From: Asticcacaulis sp. ZE23SCel15
GTDB taxonomy: Bacteria; Pseudomonadota; Alphaproteobacteria; Caulobacterales; Caulobacteraceae
Assembly (NCBI RefSeq): GCF_030505395.1
Contig: NZ_CP130044.1
Location: forward strand, 295,001-359,000
Reading direction: 5' to 3'
Length of the DNA stretch: 64,000 bases
The notes under the pieces are model-generated. The model searched no databases. It was not told the DNA's origin and saw nothing but the letters and a program-made list of their open reading frames with translations. Below are positions 51,793 to 60,195 of this stretch, in pieces. A program made the position numbers and the translations under genes. Position 1 is the stretch's first letter; every line of letters starts with the position of its first letter.

Positions 51793-52368
51793 TCACGCGC
51801 TACGCTTGATGAGACGGGCGGAGGTTTCCGCCGTCTCAGGTGACAACACCGTTTTCAGGTGCCGCCGGCCGCGCGCCAGAAGGCTTTCCAGGGCATCCAC
51901 ACTGATATCCATCAGCGTGGCGGCCTCAATATTTGACATTTCCTGATAGTAACACAAAACAATCGCCAGACGTTGCCGCTCTGGCAGAGTATCCAGCGCC
52001 TTCGCCACCTGCTCGGCGGTTTGCTTTTGCTCAAGCTGAGCGGATGGCCCGGCCTGCCCGTCGTCCATCTCAAGATCATCGGACGGCACGGTATCTTTGC
52101 GGCGACGCAGGCGGTCATAACACAGGTTCAGCGCCACCTTGTGCATCCAGGTATCCAGCCGCGCCTTACCCGGCACCCAGCTTCCGGCCTGTTTCCAGAC
52201 GCGGATCAGGGTTTCCTGCGCCACATCTTCGGCCTCAGTGGCGTCCCCCAGCATCCGCTTGGCCAGTGACAACATGCGCGGCAGCTTTTTGGACACCAGC
52301 AGTTGCGTCGCGCCGATATCGCCGCGGCTGATTTTCGCCATCAGATCTTCGTCGGGATCGCCACTCAT
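51793..52368 (-). CDS. ECF RNA polymerase sigma factor
   Basis: A 191-residue sigma-70 family protein. Region 2 (MLSLAKRMLGDATEAEDVAQETLIRVWKQ with W-M-H-K-V-A-L-N-L-C-Y-D-R-L-R-R) and region 4 (LPERQRLAIVLCYYQEMSNIEAATLMDISVDALESLLARGR) are clear; region 3 is missing, as expected for ECF. ATG 52368 (MSGDPDEDL) is chosen over a frame 35 codons longer. First of a three-gene operon with an anti-sigma and a Spy-like protein, likely an envelope-stress regulon. An autoregulatory promoter is not recognised. Confidence 0.92.
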   Translation of the reverse strand: MSGDPDEDLMAKISRGDIGATQLLVSKKLPRMLSLAKRMLGDATEAEDVAQETLIRVWKQAGSWVPGKARLDTWMHKVALNLCYDRLRRRKDTVPSDDLEMDDGQAGPSAQLEQKQTAEQVAKALDTLPERQRLAIVLCYYQEMSNIEAATLMDISVDALESLLARGRRHLKTVLSPETAETSARLIKRSA

Positions 52369-52716
52369 GCGCGCGTGCTTTTTATCCCCTCTGGTATCAT
52401 TGCAGACTTCGCCCCCATAGCCGTCTGCGACCACCACCCCCGCAAGATATCGTACCTCACAGGTCATGCGCAACCTGCCCGCCGAAAGGGTTAAGAGTCA
52501 AGTGCCCACGCCGGATTAGCGCCGCCTGTGCGGTCGCCGCATCACCCTTTTCGCGTTTTATAAGATATCGCACCATGACCTTACCGAAAAACCATCACCC
52601 CGGCCCGCCTTGGGGCCAGATTACAAAAGTTTAACGTAGGTGTTCAGATTTTCCGTCGCGGGCTATTGCAAGGGGGCAAGCCCCCTTGACCCGTTTGTTG
52701 GAGGAAGAGCTTCCTC
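52369..52716. other. Upstream region of the sigma operon, no gene
   Basis: About 350 bases with no supported gene. It includes an inverted GCGCC/GGCGC-rich patch near 52520, and CAAGGGGGCAAGCCCCCTTG at 52669-52688, a near-perfect palindrome that ends next to the repeat unit. The sigma operon promoter must be in the left half but I cannot assign it. Confidence 0.4.
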
Positions 52717-52770
52717 TCCTCCCCTGTTTACGGGGGAGGTGGCGCGCCAAAGGCATGACGGAGGGGGGCC
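52717..52770 (+). repeat. GC-rich hairpin repeat unit, forward (left flank of DUF559 gene)
   Basis: Hairpin CTCCCCTGTTTACGGGGGAG, spacer GTGGCGCGCC..., then GACGGAGGGGGGC. It ends one base before the stop codon of the DUF559 gene. Together with 53144-53206 it forms an inverted pair around that gene, hairpins outside and G-rich tails inside. Confidence 0.85.
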
Positions 52771-52771
52771 T

Positions 52772-53128
52772 TCAACGGTTGAGCCGCTCCAATGCCAGCA
52801 GACGTATCCCATCCGCAACAGCGTCAACATCCCTGAATACATCCGCCGCCGGAACACGGTAAATCATGATGCCTTGTTGCATAAGCCATAGATCGCGCGT
52901 TTCGTCGGCGGCTGGCTGGTCACCGAGGCTATGAAAACCGCCGTCAACTTCAATCGCCAGCCGTGCTTTAAAACAATAGAAATCAAGCACATAAGGGCCT
53001 GATGCAAATTGGCGGCGAAATGTAGGCTGATCGGGCAGTCTGAGTTTCAGGTGTTGCCACAGCATATATTCGGGCGGTGTCAAATTGCGGCGTAGCGTCC
53101 GTGCGAACGCGTATTTCGGTTGCGCCAT
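52772..53128 (-). CDS. DUF559 protein, Vsr-like nuclease fold
   Basis: A 118-residue protein of the DUF559 group, related to very-short-patch-repair endonucleases. Motif: L-T-P-P-E-Y-M-L-W-Q-H-L, F-R-R-Q-F, Y-V-L-D-F-Y-C, I-E-V-D-G-G-F-H. The Asp in V-L-D-F and E-V-D with the following His fit the active site of the restriction-endonuclease-like fold. The true start is ATG 53128 with AGGAGG just before it; the longer frame to 53194 translates the repeat. The gene sits exactly between two inverted repeat units, so it may be carried or mobilised with them. DNA target unknown. Confidence 0.88.
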   Translation of the reverse strand: MAQPKYAFARTLRRNLTPPEYMLWQHLKLRLPDQPTFRRQFASGPYVLDFYCFKARLAIEVDGGFHSLGDQPAADETRDLWLMQQGIMIYRVPAADVFRDVDAVADGIRLLALERLNR

Positions 53129-53143
53129 TGCCCCCTCCTGTTC

Positions 53144-53206
53144 GCCCCCCTCCGTCTTCGAGACCTGCGGTCTCAAATCCACCTCCCCCGGCACGCCGGG
53201 GGAGTA
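53144..53206 (-). repeat. GC-rich hairpin repeat unit, reversed (right flank of DUF559 gene)
   Basis: Read on the plus strand: GCCCCCCTCCGTCTTCG, small hairpin GAGACC-tgc-GGTCTC, then CCACCTCCCCCGGCACGCCGGGGGAG. It supplies the ribosome-binding flank of the DUF559 gene. Inverted with respect to 52717-52770. Confidence 0.85.
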
Positions 53207-53245
53207 TTAATTAGTCTCGATCGGTATAGATTAAAGGATGAGGTC

Positions 53246-53716
53246 TCATTCCATTGGCCTTGGCGAAAACCGAAGGTCATATTCTTGCAGGGCCTTTTGA
53301 CCGCCAAGGATCATCATTAATCCGCTGCCGAAACCATCTTTTTGTTTGTAGGCCTCCACCTCGGCCCAGAGTTGAAGTGCGCGCTTTTGAGTTTCTTTAC
53401 TCACATTATCTGAATTGGCAGTTTTAATCATATACTCTTGAATATCGAACTCGCCCTTTGGATCAGGGAAACTTCCGCTACGAAGTTCTCTCAGATACAC
53501 ATCCTTGAAATTTTTTCTGGCAAATAAATAGTACGCCATCCAGCGTTTGATAAGCGCCCAAAGCCCCAGCAACATTGGTGCAATAAGCAATAATATGAAG
53601 CAAACCCAAAACGTGCTCCACTTATTGTATTCGTCCGCAAAAAGAGAGATCAGTGCAGATAATAATACGTCAAACGCCAACGGCACCAATATACCAACTA
53701 CAAAACCTAACTTCAT
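53246..53716 (-). CDS. Hypothetical two-span membrane protein
   Basis: A 156-residue protein with two hydrophobic spans in the first 60 residues (MKLGFVVGILVPLAFDVLLSALI and FWVCFILLLIAPMLLGLWALI) and a cytoplasmic tail of about 95 residues with a charged helix (ETQKRALQLWAEVEAYKQ). ATG 53716 follows AGGAGGACGCT. Base composition is lower in GC than its neighbours. No family is recognised. It lies between the DUF559 element and glnE on the minus strand. Confidence 0.7.
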   Translation of the reverse strand: MKLGFVVGILVPLAFDVLLSALISLFADEYNKWSTFWVCFILLLIAPMLLGLWALIKRWMAYYLFARKNFKDVYLRELRSGSFPDPKGEFDIQEYMIKTANSDNVSKETQKRALQLWAEVEAYKQKDGFGSGLMMILGGQKALQEYDLRFSPRPME

Positions 53717-53792
53717 AGCGTCCTCCTGCAATTAAGGCACATGATGCCGCGAACAGTGGTTAATAATTACCAACCTGTTGGGGGCGGATAGT

Positions 53793-56738
53793 TTATACCC
53801 CGTCCGGGTCGATAATCGTCTCAAACGCCTGACGGGCGCGTTTGCGAATATCACGCAGTTTTTTCTCCAGCGTATCCAGCCTGCGGGTATGGATGGCGCG
53901 GGCCAGTTTGCCCTGAAACGCTTCGGGTTCATGGGTCGGATCGTGATCCTGCTCCAGCGAGACCCGCATCAATTGCGCCAGGGCCTGCTGTACGCGCCAT
54001 GCCGTCGCCAGACACTCCAGATCATCGGCTGACGCTAACCCCGTGCGCGAAAACGCCTGTAACGCCGCTAAGGTCCCTACCCGCAGCGGCCCGCCCGATG
54101 AGGCATGGATCAGTTGCAGATATTGCGCCGCAAATTCGGCATCGACCTGCCCCCCGACACTGAGCTTAAAGTCCCAGAACCCCTTGGCCGGACGCTCTTT
54201 TTCCATCAGGGCGCGCATATCGAGCACGTCCTGCGCCGTGACCGCACGGTCCCTCTGGCCACGCAAAATCGTCTCGACCTTAAGCTTGACCAGATCGGCA
54301 AAATCCACAGATGTCGCCCACACCACGCGCGCACGGGTCAGGGCCTGAAACTCCCAGGTATCAGCCCCCTTGGTGTAGTAGTTCTCAAGCGCCGCCAGCG
54401 ACACCGCCACCGGCCCCTTAGCGCCCGTGGGCCGCAGTTTCATGTCGATTTCGTACAACAACCCTTCGTGTGTGGGTGCCGACAAAGCCGAAATCAGCCG
54501 CTGGGTAAAGCGCGCAAAATAGGTCTCCGACGCCCAGCCCTTAATCGTAGACACTTCCGACGGATCATCGGGCAAATAGATGGTCATCAGATCAAGGTCT
54601 GAGCGCGCCGTCATCTCCTGCGACCCCAGTTTGCCAAGTGCGACCACCGCCACCTGACCGCCCAGATCACCGGCCTGACGCGCCACATCGGCGAGGCTTA
54701 GGGGGGCCAGATGAGTGATGCAGGCATCGGCCAGCCGCGCATAGGCGGCCCCGGCGGCTTCGGTCGTCAGCCGCGCATTGATGATCTGCATCCCGATACG
54801 GAACTGCTGCTCACGACCTACACGTCTAAGGGCGTTCATGACCAATTCCAGATCAGCGGGCACCCGATCGACTTCGTCCTGAACCAGACTATCGAGTTCT
54901 TCGCCCAGCGGATCAAAGAAACCGGCATCCAGCATGGCGTCAAACACGGTTGGATGGCGCGCCAGCAAAATCGCCAGACGCGGCGAAAAGCCCATGATTT
55001 CAACCACCATCTTAAACAGGCGGTGATTGGCCAGAAACAGCGACTGGATCTGCACGCCGGCCGTCAGCCCTGAGAAAAACGCCGCAAAGCGCTTAAAGGC
55101 AATCGACGGCGTGCCGGTCTCGTTCAGGGCCTCAAGCAGGCGCGGCACCAGGCGGGTGAACAGTTCACGCCCGCGCTCAGTCCGTGTGGCGGGGATGCGT
55201 CCGTGGTGCCATGACCGCACCGTCGCCGCCACATCATGGGGGTCATCAAAGCCCATGCGTTCAAGGGTTTTGAGGGTTTCCGGATCGTCCTCAACCCCGG
55301 TAAAGACCAACGAGCCGAACGACGACGACAGGTTTTCGCCGTCCGAAAACAGCTCACCATAGTGGCTGTTGACCGTGCGCAGGGTGCGCGACACCGCCAG
55401 ATCAAACCGGCTGAGGTTGGAAAATCCGGCCATAACCCCGACTTTGAGCCGGTCGGTATCGTTTTCCGGCAGGTTGTGGGTCTGCTCATCATTGAGCATC
55501 TGCACGCGGTGTTCCCAGTCGCGCAGTCGGCCATAGCATTGCTTAAGTTCCTTAGACACCGCCGGGGCCAGATGGCCGGCCTTTCTGAGGGCATCGAGCG
55601 CATCCGTGGTCCGCCGTGACCGCAGGGATGGATCACGTCCGCCGAGAATAAGCTGCTGGGTCTGGGCGAAAAACTCGATTTCGCGAATACCGCCCGCCCC
55701 CAGTTTCAGGTTCGCCCCCGCCGCATAGAGCCGCTCATCGGCCTTATGGACATGGATCTGGCGCTTGATCGACTGAACGTCGGCAATGGCCGGATAATCA
55801 AGACTGCGCCGCCAGATAAACGGCGACAGGGACTGCATGAACTCTTTGGCCTCAACCATGTCGCCAGCGCAGGCGCGCGCCTTGATGAAGGCCGCCCGCT
55901 CCCAGTTCTGGCCGACGGTTTCATAATAATTGAGCGCAAACGGCACCGACACCACCGTCGGCGTCGACGACGGATCGGGCCGGAGGCGCAGATCGACCCG
56001 AAAGACATAACCATCGGCCGTCCGGTCGCTCAGGATATTGGATACCCGGCGGGCAATCCGGTCGGTTAGGCCCTGCGGCTCCACCCCATCGGCCAGCGGC
56101 AGGCGCTCCATCTCACAGAAAAAGGTGATGTCGATGTCCGACGAATAGTTAAGTTCCCCCGCCCCGTGCTTACCCATGGCCAGCACAAACAGGCCGGGCA
56201 GGATGCCGCGCTCATCATCGGCGGGGGTGGGTAATAACCGCTTTTTATCGCGTTCTTCGCGCACGGCCACGGCCAGAGCGGCCTGCGTCACTGCATCAGC
56301 AAAACGGGTAAGGGCTGCGGTCACATGATCCAGCTTCCAGACCTCACCCAGATCGGCCAGGGCGGTCAAAAGATGGGTGTCGGCCTTAAGCTGACGCAAG
56401 GTGCGCTTAGCGGCCTCGGCATCGATCGCTTCTGCCGACAACGCCCGTTCCGTGATGGCTTCGGTGGCTTGCAGTATGGTTTTAAGGCGCGCTTCGGGGG
56501 CGGCGGACAGGGTTTCATAGAGCCGCTGAGGGCTGCGGCGCATCAGACCGGACAGGTAGGGTGACGCCGACACAATCGGCTCAAGCGCCGGACGCGCTGT
56601 TTCAAGGAGATCAGTCCAGTCTTCGATCTGCGCGGCCTCAGCCACGGTTTCAAACGTGAAACCGGCAGCCGCATCCTCCAGCACCGGCCCGCACGGCTGC
56701 ATCAGATCGGCCAGAGGCGAAAACAACAGGTCGGTCAT
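53793..56738 (-). CDS. glnE: Glutamine synthetase adenylyltransferase/deadenylase
   Basis: Bifunctional enzyme of 981 residues that adds and removes AMP on glutamine synthetase under PII control. Both nucleotidyltransferase domains are visible: G-E-L-N-Y-S-S-D-I-D-I-T-F-F (N-terminal, removal) and G-S-Q-E-M-T-A-R-S-D-L-D-L (C-terminal, addition), each with its D-x-D. Slightly longer than E. coli GlnE (946). In other alphaproteobacteria it follows feuQ directly; here an accessory pocket of about 1.2 kb lies between. Confidence 0.96.
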   Translation of the reverse strand: MTDLLFSPLADLMQPCGPVLEDAAAGFTFETVAEAAQIEDWTDLLETARPALEPIVSASPYLSGLMRRSPQRLYETLSAAPEARLKTILQATEAITERALSAEAIDAEAAKRTLRQLKADTHLLTALADLGEVWKLDHVTAALTRFADAVTQAALAVAVREERDKKRLLPTPADDERGILPGLFVLAMGKHGAGELNYSSDIDITFFCEMERLPLADGVEPQGLTDRIARRVSNILSDRTADGYVFRVDLRLRPDPSSTPTVVSVPFALNYYETVGQNWERAAFIKARACAGDMVEAKEFMQSLSPFIWRRSLDYPAIADVQSIKRQIHVHKADERLYAAGANLKLGAGGIREIEFFAQTQQLILGGRDPSLRSRRTTDALDALRKAGHLAPAVSKELKQCYGRLRDWEHRVQMLNDEQTHNLPENDTDRLKVGVMAGFSNLSRFDLAVSRTLRTVNSHYGELFSDGENLSSSFGSLVFTGVEDDPETLKTLERMGFDDPHDVAATVRSWHHGRIPATRTERGRELFTRLVPRLLEALNETGTPSIAFKRFAAFFSGLTAGVQIQSLFLANHRLFKMVVEIMGFSPRLAILLARHPTVFDAMLDAGFFDPLGEELDSLVQDEVDRVPADLELVMNALRRVGREQQFRIGMQIINARLTTEAAGAAYARLADACITHLAPLSLADVARQAGDLGGQVAVVALGKLGSQEMTARSDLDLMTIYLPDDPSEVSTIKGWASETYFARFTQRLISALSAPTHEGLLYEIDMKLRPTGAKGPVAVSLAALENYYTKGADTWEFQALTRARVVWATSVDFADLVKLKVETILRGQRDRAVTAQDVLDMRALMEKERPAKGFWDFKLSVGGQVDAEFAAQYLQLIHASSGGPLRVGTLAALQAFSRTGLASADDLECLATAWRVQQALAQLMRVSLEQDHDPTHEPEAFQGKLARAIHTRRLDTLEKKLRDIRKRARQAFETIIDPDGV

Positions 56739-56970
56739 TAATTTACTCTATCCGTTCGTAGCCATCGTCATATGCCCAACGACAGTTATATCAACGGATA
56801 GGGCGATTTTCCCCGCAGGTCAAAAAAAACCGCTATTCGTGGGTTGAGCTGCGTGGTCTGGCTAAGCCGCTGGCGGAGGCCGATCGCCGAAAAAAGCAAA
56901 TGCTCTCTCATCGTTCTTCAACTTGGCCATTTTACAGATACGGTGTCATTAGGCCAAATAACGAATATGA
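56739..56970. other. Gap with no supported gene
   Basis: The upstream region of glnE. It grades from GC-rich to AT-rich toward 56970. Short frames in it have no ribosome site or motif. It marks the left border of the accessory pocket. Confidence 0.5.
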
Positions 56971-57279
56971 CTAGTCTGATAGTAAATGAATATCTCGGCC
57001 TGTTTTTAAAGACAGGTAACATACTTCAATAATGTTTTTTATATCCATTGCAAAAACATCATTTGGTATTTCTAATAATATTTTATTTAAAAAGATTATC
57101 AATTCATGAACTTCATTATTTTTTACAATATCATCCTCATAATAATTATTAAAATAACTCAAACTTTTCATAGAATTATTTTTAGAAAAATTTAAAATAA
57201 ATTCAAATAAATCCTCACTTATAGGGGCTGATTTTAAAATCAGTTCTTCGTTATTCAATATTGTAAAGTCCAATGACAT
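56971..57279 (-). CDS. AT-rich immunity-type protein, orphan
   Basis: A 102-residue acidic protein encoded by strongly AT-rich DNA (long runs of A and T at third positions, Asn/Ile/Lys/Leu-rich: FILNFSKNNSMKSLSYFNNYYEDD). Size, charge and composition fit immunity proteins of polymorphic toxin systems. Its ATG overlaps by one base (TAATG) the stop of a 27-codon fragment that resembles a toxin C-terminus. I do not recognise a named immunity family. Horizontal origin is likely from composition. Confidence 0.65.
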   Translation of the reverse strand: MSLDFTILNNEELILKSAPISEDLFEFILNFSKNNSMKSLSYFNNYYEDDIVKNNEVHELIIFLNKILLEIPNDVFAMDIKNIIEVCYLSLKTGRDIHLLSD

Positions 57280-57362
57280 TAAAGAACTCCAGAAAAGGCG
57301 GTGACTAATTCACCATTTTGCTTAGTTACCACAGTCATTACGAATGTTGAATAACTAGCAGT
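57279..57362 (-). pseudogene. C-terminal remnant of a polymorphic toxin
   Basis: Reading minus strand from a TGA at 57365-57363, 27 codons run to TAA 57281-57279: ...YSTFVMTVVTKQNGELVTAF... The pattern V-V-T-K-x-N-G-E-L-V-T-A-F-x-G is like the last two strands of secreted RNase-type toxin tips. The upstream part is lost or shifted in frame. The stop overlaps the start of the immunity-type gene, as in intact toxin/immunity pairs. Confidence 0.55.
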
Positions 57363-57438
57363 TCAATCAATTTGAGGTGCCCCTAGAATTGTAGATGCTT
57401 TGCTCGTTATAAAAAGCAAGCAAGGAAAGCTACAGATT

Positions 57439-57519
57439 AAGACGAGAAACACGTTTTCGGAAGCGTTCAAAAAGGACGCCGTGATGCAGGTTGTTGATCG
57501 TGGAGACATTGCCTCTTGA
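57439..57519 (+). pseudogene. IS3-type transposase OrfA relic
   Basis: Twenty-six codons reading K-T-R-N-T-F-S-E-A-F-K-K-D-A-V-M-Q-V-V-D and ending at a TGA. The F-S-x-x-F-K-x-D-A-V core is the start of the helix-turn-helix of IS3-family OrfA. The frame breaks at 57517 and nothing of the rest of the element is found. It is evidence for past mobile DNA in this pocket. Confidence 0.6.
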
Positions 57520-57681
57520 TGTTATCAAATCTTGAGTTCGCTCTGGCAGTTGGTTTTTCCGTTTTGGATATTGTTGGGAGCGTCGGTGACCGGCGCGGCA
57601 CCACACGCTAAGCTTCTCCTCCCGTTACAATCGGAAAAGGCGTTTGCGGTTCACGACAAAGCCTCCCGTCGCAACATGGCG

Positions 57682-57729
57682 TGCTGGGGAGGGGACTGCG
57701 CCAGTTTACCAGCGTGGTGGTGGGGGCCT
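57682..57729 (+). repeat. Degenerate GC-rich hairpin repeat unit
   Basis: A forward unit with its left hairpin arm decayed: GCTGGGGAGGGG, spacer with GCGCCAGTTTACCAGCG, then TGGTGGTGGGGGCC. It ends one base before the stop of the next minus-strand gene. Read-through of this unit creates a false 68-codon frame at 57532-57738. Confidence 0.7.
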
Positions 57730-57730
57730 C

Positions 57731-57946
57731 TTAACTAACAGTCAAGACCTCAAACATATCCGGCGGATACAGATAATCTTTATCGAAATCATCCCAAACA
57801 ACGATCCAATTATCTCCGTCTACAGAATAATCCACGATTTTAGCCTTATATATTTTGCCAAGCGTCAGGTTCGTCAGAGGCTTTTCAGTCTTAAACCCCT
57901 TACCTGATATATAGGGCATATTCGGGATACATCTGACGGTTACCAT
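57731..57946 (-). CDS. Small SH3-like hypothetical protein
   Basis: A 71-residue protein. The phrase L-T-L-G-K-I-Y-K-A-K-I-V-D-Y and W-I-V-V-W-D-D-F-D-K-D-Y-L-Y-P-P-D-M-F suggests a small beta-barrel of SH3 type, as in proteins of phages and accessory loci. It has lower GC than feuQ. ATG 57946 has CAGGGG nine bases before; a GTG at 57955 would overlap the feuQ stop as GTGA. It lies at the right edge of the accessory pocket, immediately after feuQ. Function unknown. Confidence 0.6.
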   Translation of the reverse strand: MVTVRCIPNMPYISGKGFKTEKPLTNLTLGKIYKAKIVDYSVDGDNWIVVWDDFDKDYLYPPDMFEVLTVS

Positions 57947-57951
57947 GCCCC

Positions 57952-59505
57952 TCACCCCTGCGTCGGCGGTAGCACGAGCGCCGTCCGAAGCCCCGGCCCC
58001 TGATCGTTAAATTTGCCCGGCCCCTCATCAATCACCAGACGGCCTTTGTGGGCCTCCGCCACCGCCGCCACCATCGACAGTCCTAAGCCGACACCGGGCA
58101 GCGACCGGCTCTGCTCCAGCCGCACAAAGCGCTGCACAATGCGGCCCCGATCCGCCGACGGCACGCCCATGCCGGTGTCAGTGATTGAAAACTCGATCTC
58201 CCCGCGGGAGGTCTTGCGCAGCCGGAACGTGATCCCGCCCACCGCCGTATATTTGATGGCGTTATCGAGCAGGTTCGCCAGAGACTGGGCCAGAAAATCG
58301 CGGTTCCCCATCACCCAGACATTCGGCTCGATTTCGACATCGAACTCAAGGCCCTTATCGGCCGCCGACAGTTCATATAGCTCGGCCATATCGGTCGCCA
58401 GTGCAGTCGCATCAAACAGTTTCGGGTCAGGCGCCTGCCCCGCCGCCTGAAGGCGCGAAATAGCAAACACGGTCTGGAACGTCCGCAGCAACTGGTCGGT
58501 TTCGGTCAGGGCCCGCGACAAGGCGTCCTCGGCCTTGGACGGGTCTTTTTCGACGTCATACAGCGACAGTTCAAGGTTCGACCTCAACCGCGACAACGGC
58601 GTGCGCAGATCATGGGCGATGGCATCCCCGGCATATTTCAGGCTGCCGACATTTTTTTCGACGCGGTCGAGCACCTGATTGACCTGAGCCGCCAAAGCAT
58701 CAAATTCATCGCCCGAATGGCGCAGCGGCACGCGTACCTTAAGGTCCCCCTGCTCGGCGCTTCTGAGTACACTCATCAGCCCCTGAACCGAGCGCGACAC
58801 CTCCTGATTGATGATCATGCCGGCAAACAGCCCCATGAACACCACCAGAATCGCCCCGCCCCACAAGGCTGTAAAGCCTTTATCAAAGCCTTCGTCCGTC
58901 CACGACATATCCATCGCCACAAACAGGTAACGATCCGGATCAATGCGCAGTCCTTGCCCGCGATAGCGGTATTTGCGCATGGAACCGTCATTGTTATAAC
59001 TGCGGAAATTGATGACAAAATCGCTGCGGCCCGGGGCTTCGCCTAACATCCGGCCTTCGATCTGAGGCGTATCGACCTGCGCACGGATGCGGCTCAACAC
59101 TTCGGTCGACATCTCCAGCGAGGCGCGCTTGTTTTGCGCGACCATTTCGCCGTTTGAGTTGTAGATGCCCTTGATGAAGAACCACTCGGTAATATCGTCC
59201 TGACGCAGGCGGGCCTTGACCTCGGCCTCCCCCCGTTCGCGGTAAAGCTGTTGCAGGCTATCAAGGCGCGCGGAGACCTGAGCATCCGTCACCGCCCGGT
59301 TTTCCGCCGACGTCGCCACATAGACATAGGCAAAGATCAGCACCGCCACGAACGAATAGACGGTGATGAACACCAGGGTCAGCCGGAACGGTGTCTGCTT
59401 GAAATAGGTCGGCCGAAACAGCCCCCCCGCCCAGGTCAGAAATGAGCCAAGGGCGTTGAGGGGTTTGAAGGGTTTTGGCGTAAGGGGTTTAGGTGGGGGC
59501 ATCAC
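57952..59505 (-). CDS. feuQ: Sensor histidine kinase, FeuQ-like
   Basis: A 517-residue membrane kinase: Pro-rich cytoplasmic tail, TM1 (LTLVFITVYSFVAVLIFAYVYV), periplasmic domain of about 150 residues, TM2 (ALWGGAILVVFMGLFAGMII), HAMP, HisKA (A-I-A-H-D-L-R-T-P-L-S-R-L-R) and HATPase. Four-base overlap with the regulator gene (ATGA). Gene order ccmF-ccmH-degP-RR-HK-glnE is that of the cyc-degP-feuPQ-glnE block of rhizobia, so I assign FeuQ by synteny and domain layout. The stimulus is not known here. Confidence 0.75.
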   Translation of the reverse strand: MMPPPKPLTPKPFKPLNALGSFLTWAGGLFRPTYFKQTPFRLTLVFITVYSFVAVLIFAYVYVATSAENRAVTDAQVSARLDSLQQLYRERGEAEVKARLRQDDITEWFFIKGIYNSNGEMVAQNKRASLEMSTEVLSRIRAQVDTPQIEGRMLGEAPGRSDFVINFRSYNNDGSMRKYRYRGQGLRIDPDRYLFVAMDMSWTDEGFDKGFTALWGGAILVVFMGLFAGMIINQEVSRSVQGLMSVLRSAEQGDLKVRVPLRHSGDEFDALAAQVNQVLDRVEKNVGSLKYAGDAIAHDLRTPLSRLRSNLELSLYDVEKDPSKAEDALSRALTETDQLLRTFQTVFAISRLQAAGQAPDPKLFDATALATDMAELYELSAADKGLEFDVEIEPNVWVMGNRDFLAQSLANLLDNAIKYTAVGGITFRLRKTSRGEIEFSITDTGMGVPSADRGRIVQRFVRLEQSRSLPGVGLGLSMVAAVAEAHKGRLVIDEGPGKFNDQGPGLRTALVLPPTQG

Positions 59506-60179
59506 GCCTTCAACTGATAGCCTTCGCCGCGCACGGTGTGCAGCATCGGCTTATCGAAGCCCTTATCCAGCTTGGAGCGCAGGCGCGAAATATGCACATC
59601 AATGACATTGGTTTGCGGGTCGAAATGATAGGCCCAGACCTTTTCCAGCAACATGGTGCGGGTCACATTCTGACCGACATGACGCATCAGGAATTCCAAT
59701 AACTGAAACTCGCGCGGTTGCAGGTCAATCAGCGCCCCCGCCCGCCTGACCTGACGGTTGATCAGGTTCATTTCCAGTTCCCCGACCTTAAGCACGGTCT
59801 CGACCGGGTCCTTATCCTTGCGCCGCGCCAGAGCTTCGACGCGGGCCAGTAACTCGACCAGAGCATAGGGCTTGACCAGATAATCATCGGCCCCGGCTTT
59901 CAGGCCATAAACGCGGTTTTCCAGATCGCCGAGCGCGCTTAGGAACAGCACCGGCGTGTCGATCCCTTCGGACCGCGCAATCTCCAGCATCGACACCCCA
60001 TCCAGCCCCGGCATCATGCGGTCAAGTACCACCACATCAAAGGCCACATCCCCACGCAACGCGGCCAGCCCCGCCTCCCCATCATGGGTGACCGTGGCTG
60101 TCATGCCCGCCTCTTTCAGCCCGCGCTGAAGGCTTAAGGCCGCTTCGGTATCGTCTTCGACAATCAGTACGTGGGTCAT
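59502..60179 (-). CDS. feuP: OmpR-family response regulator, FeuP-like
   Basis: A 225-residue regulator: receiver 1-118 (L-I-V-E-D-D-T-E, phospho-Asp in V-V-L-D-R-M-M-P, Lys in V-K-P-Y) and an OmpR winged helix (L-Q-P-R-E-F-Q-L-L-E-F-L-M-R, V-D-V-H-I-S-R-L-R-S-K-L). Overlaps feuQ by four bases. FeuP was assigned by synteny as for FeuQ. A 15-pair hairpin ends 17 bases before its start codon, so expression may be controlled at the leader. Confidence 0.78.
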   Translation of the reverse strand: MTHVLIVEDDTEAALSLQRGLKEAGMTATVTHDGEAGLAALRGDVAFDVVVLDRMMPGLDGVSMLEIARSEGIDTPVLFLSALGDLENRVYGLKAGADDYLVKPYALVELLARVEALARRKDKDPVETVLKVGELEMNLINRQVRRAGALIDLQPREFQLLEFLMRHVGQNVTRTMLLEKVWAYHFDPQTNVIDVHISRLRSKLDKGFDKPMLHTVRGEGYQLKA

Positions 60180-60195
60180 TGAGGGTATCCAAAAT

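Noticed and set aside
52772-53194. Long form of the DUF559 gene
   Set aside because: The added 22 codons are a reading of the repeat unit; ATG 53128 has a perfect ribosome site.
57532-57738. 68-codon frame in the accessory pocket
   Set aside because: Its second half is a translation of the degenerate GC-rich repeat.
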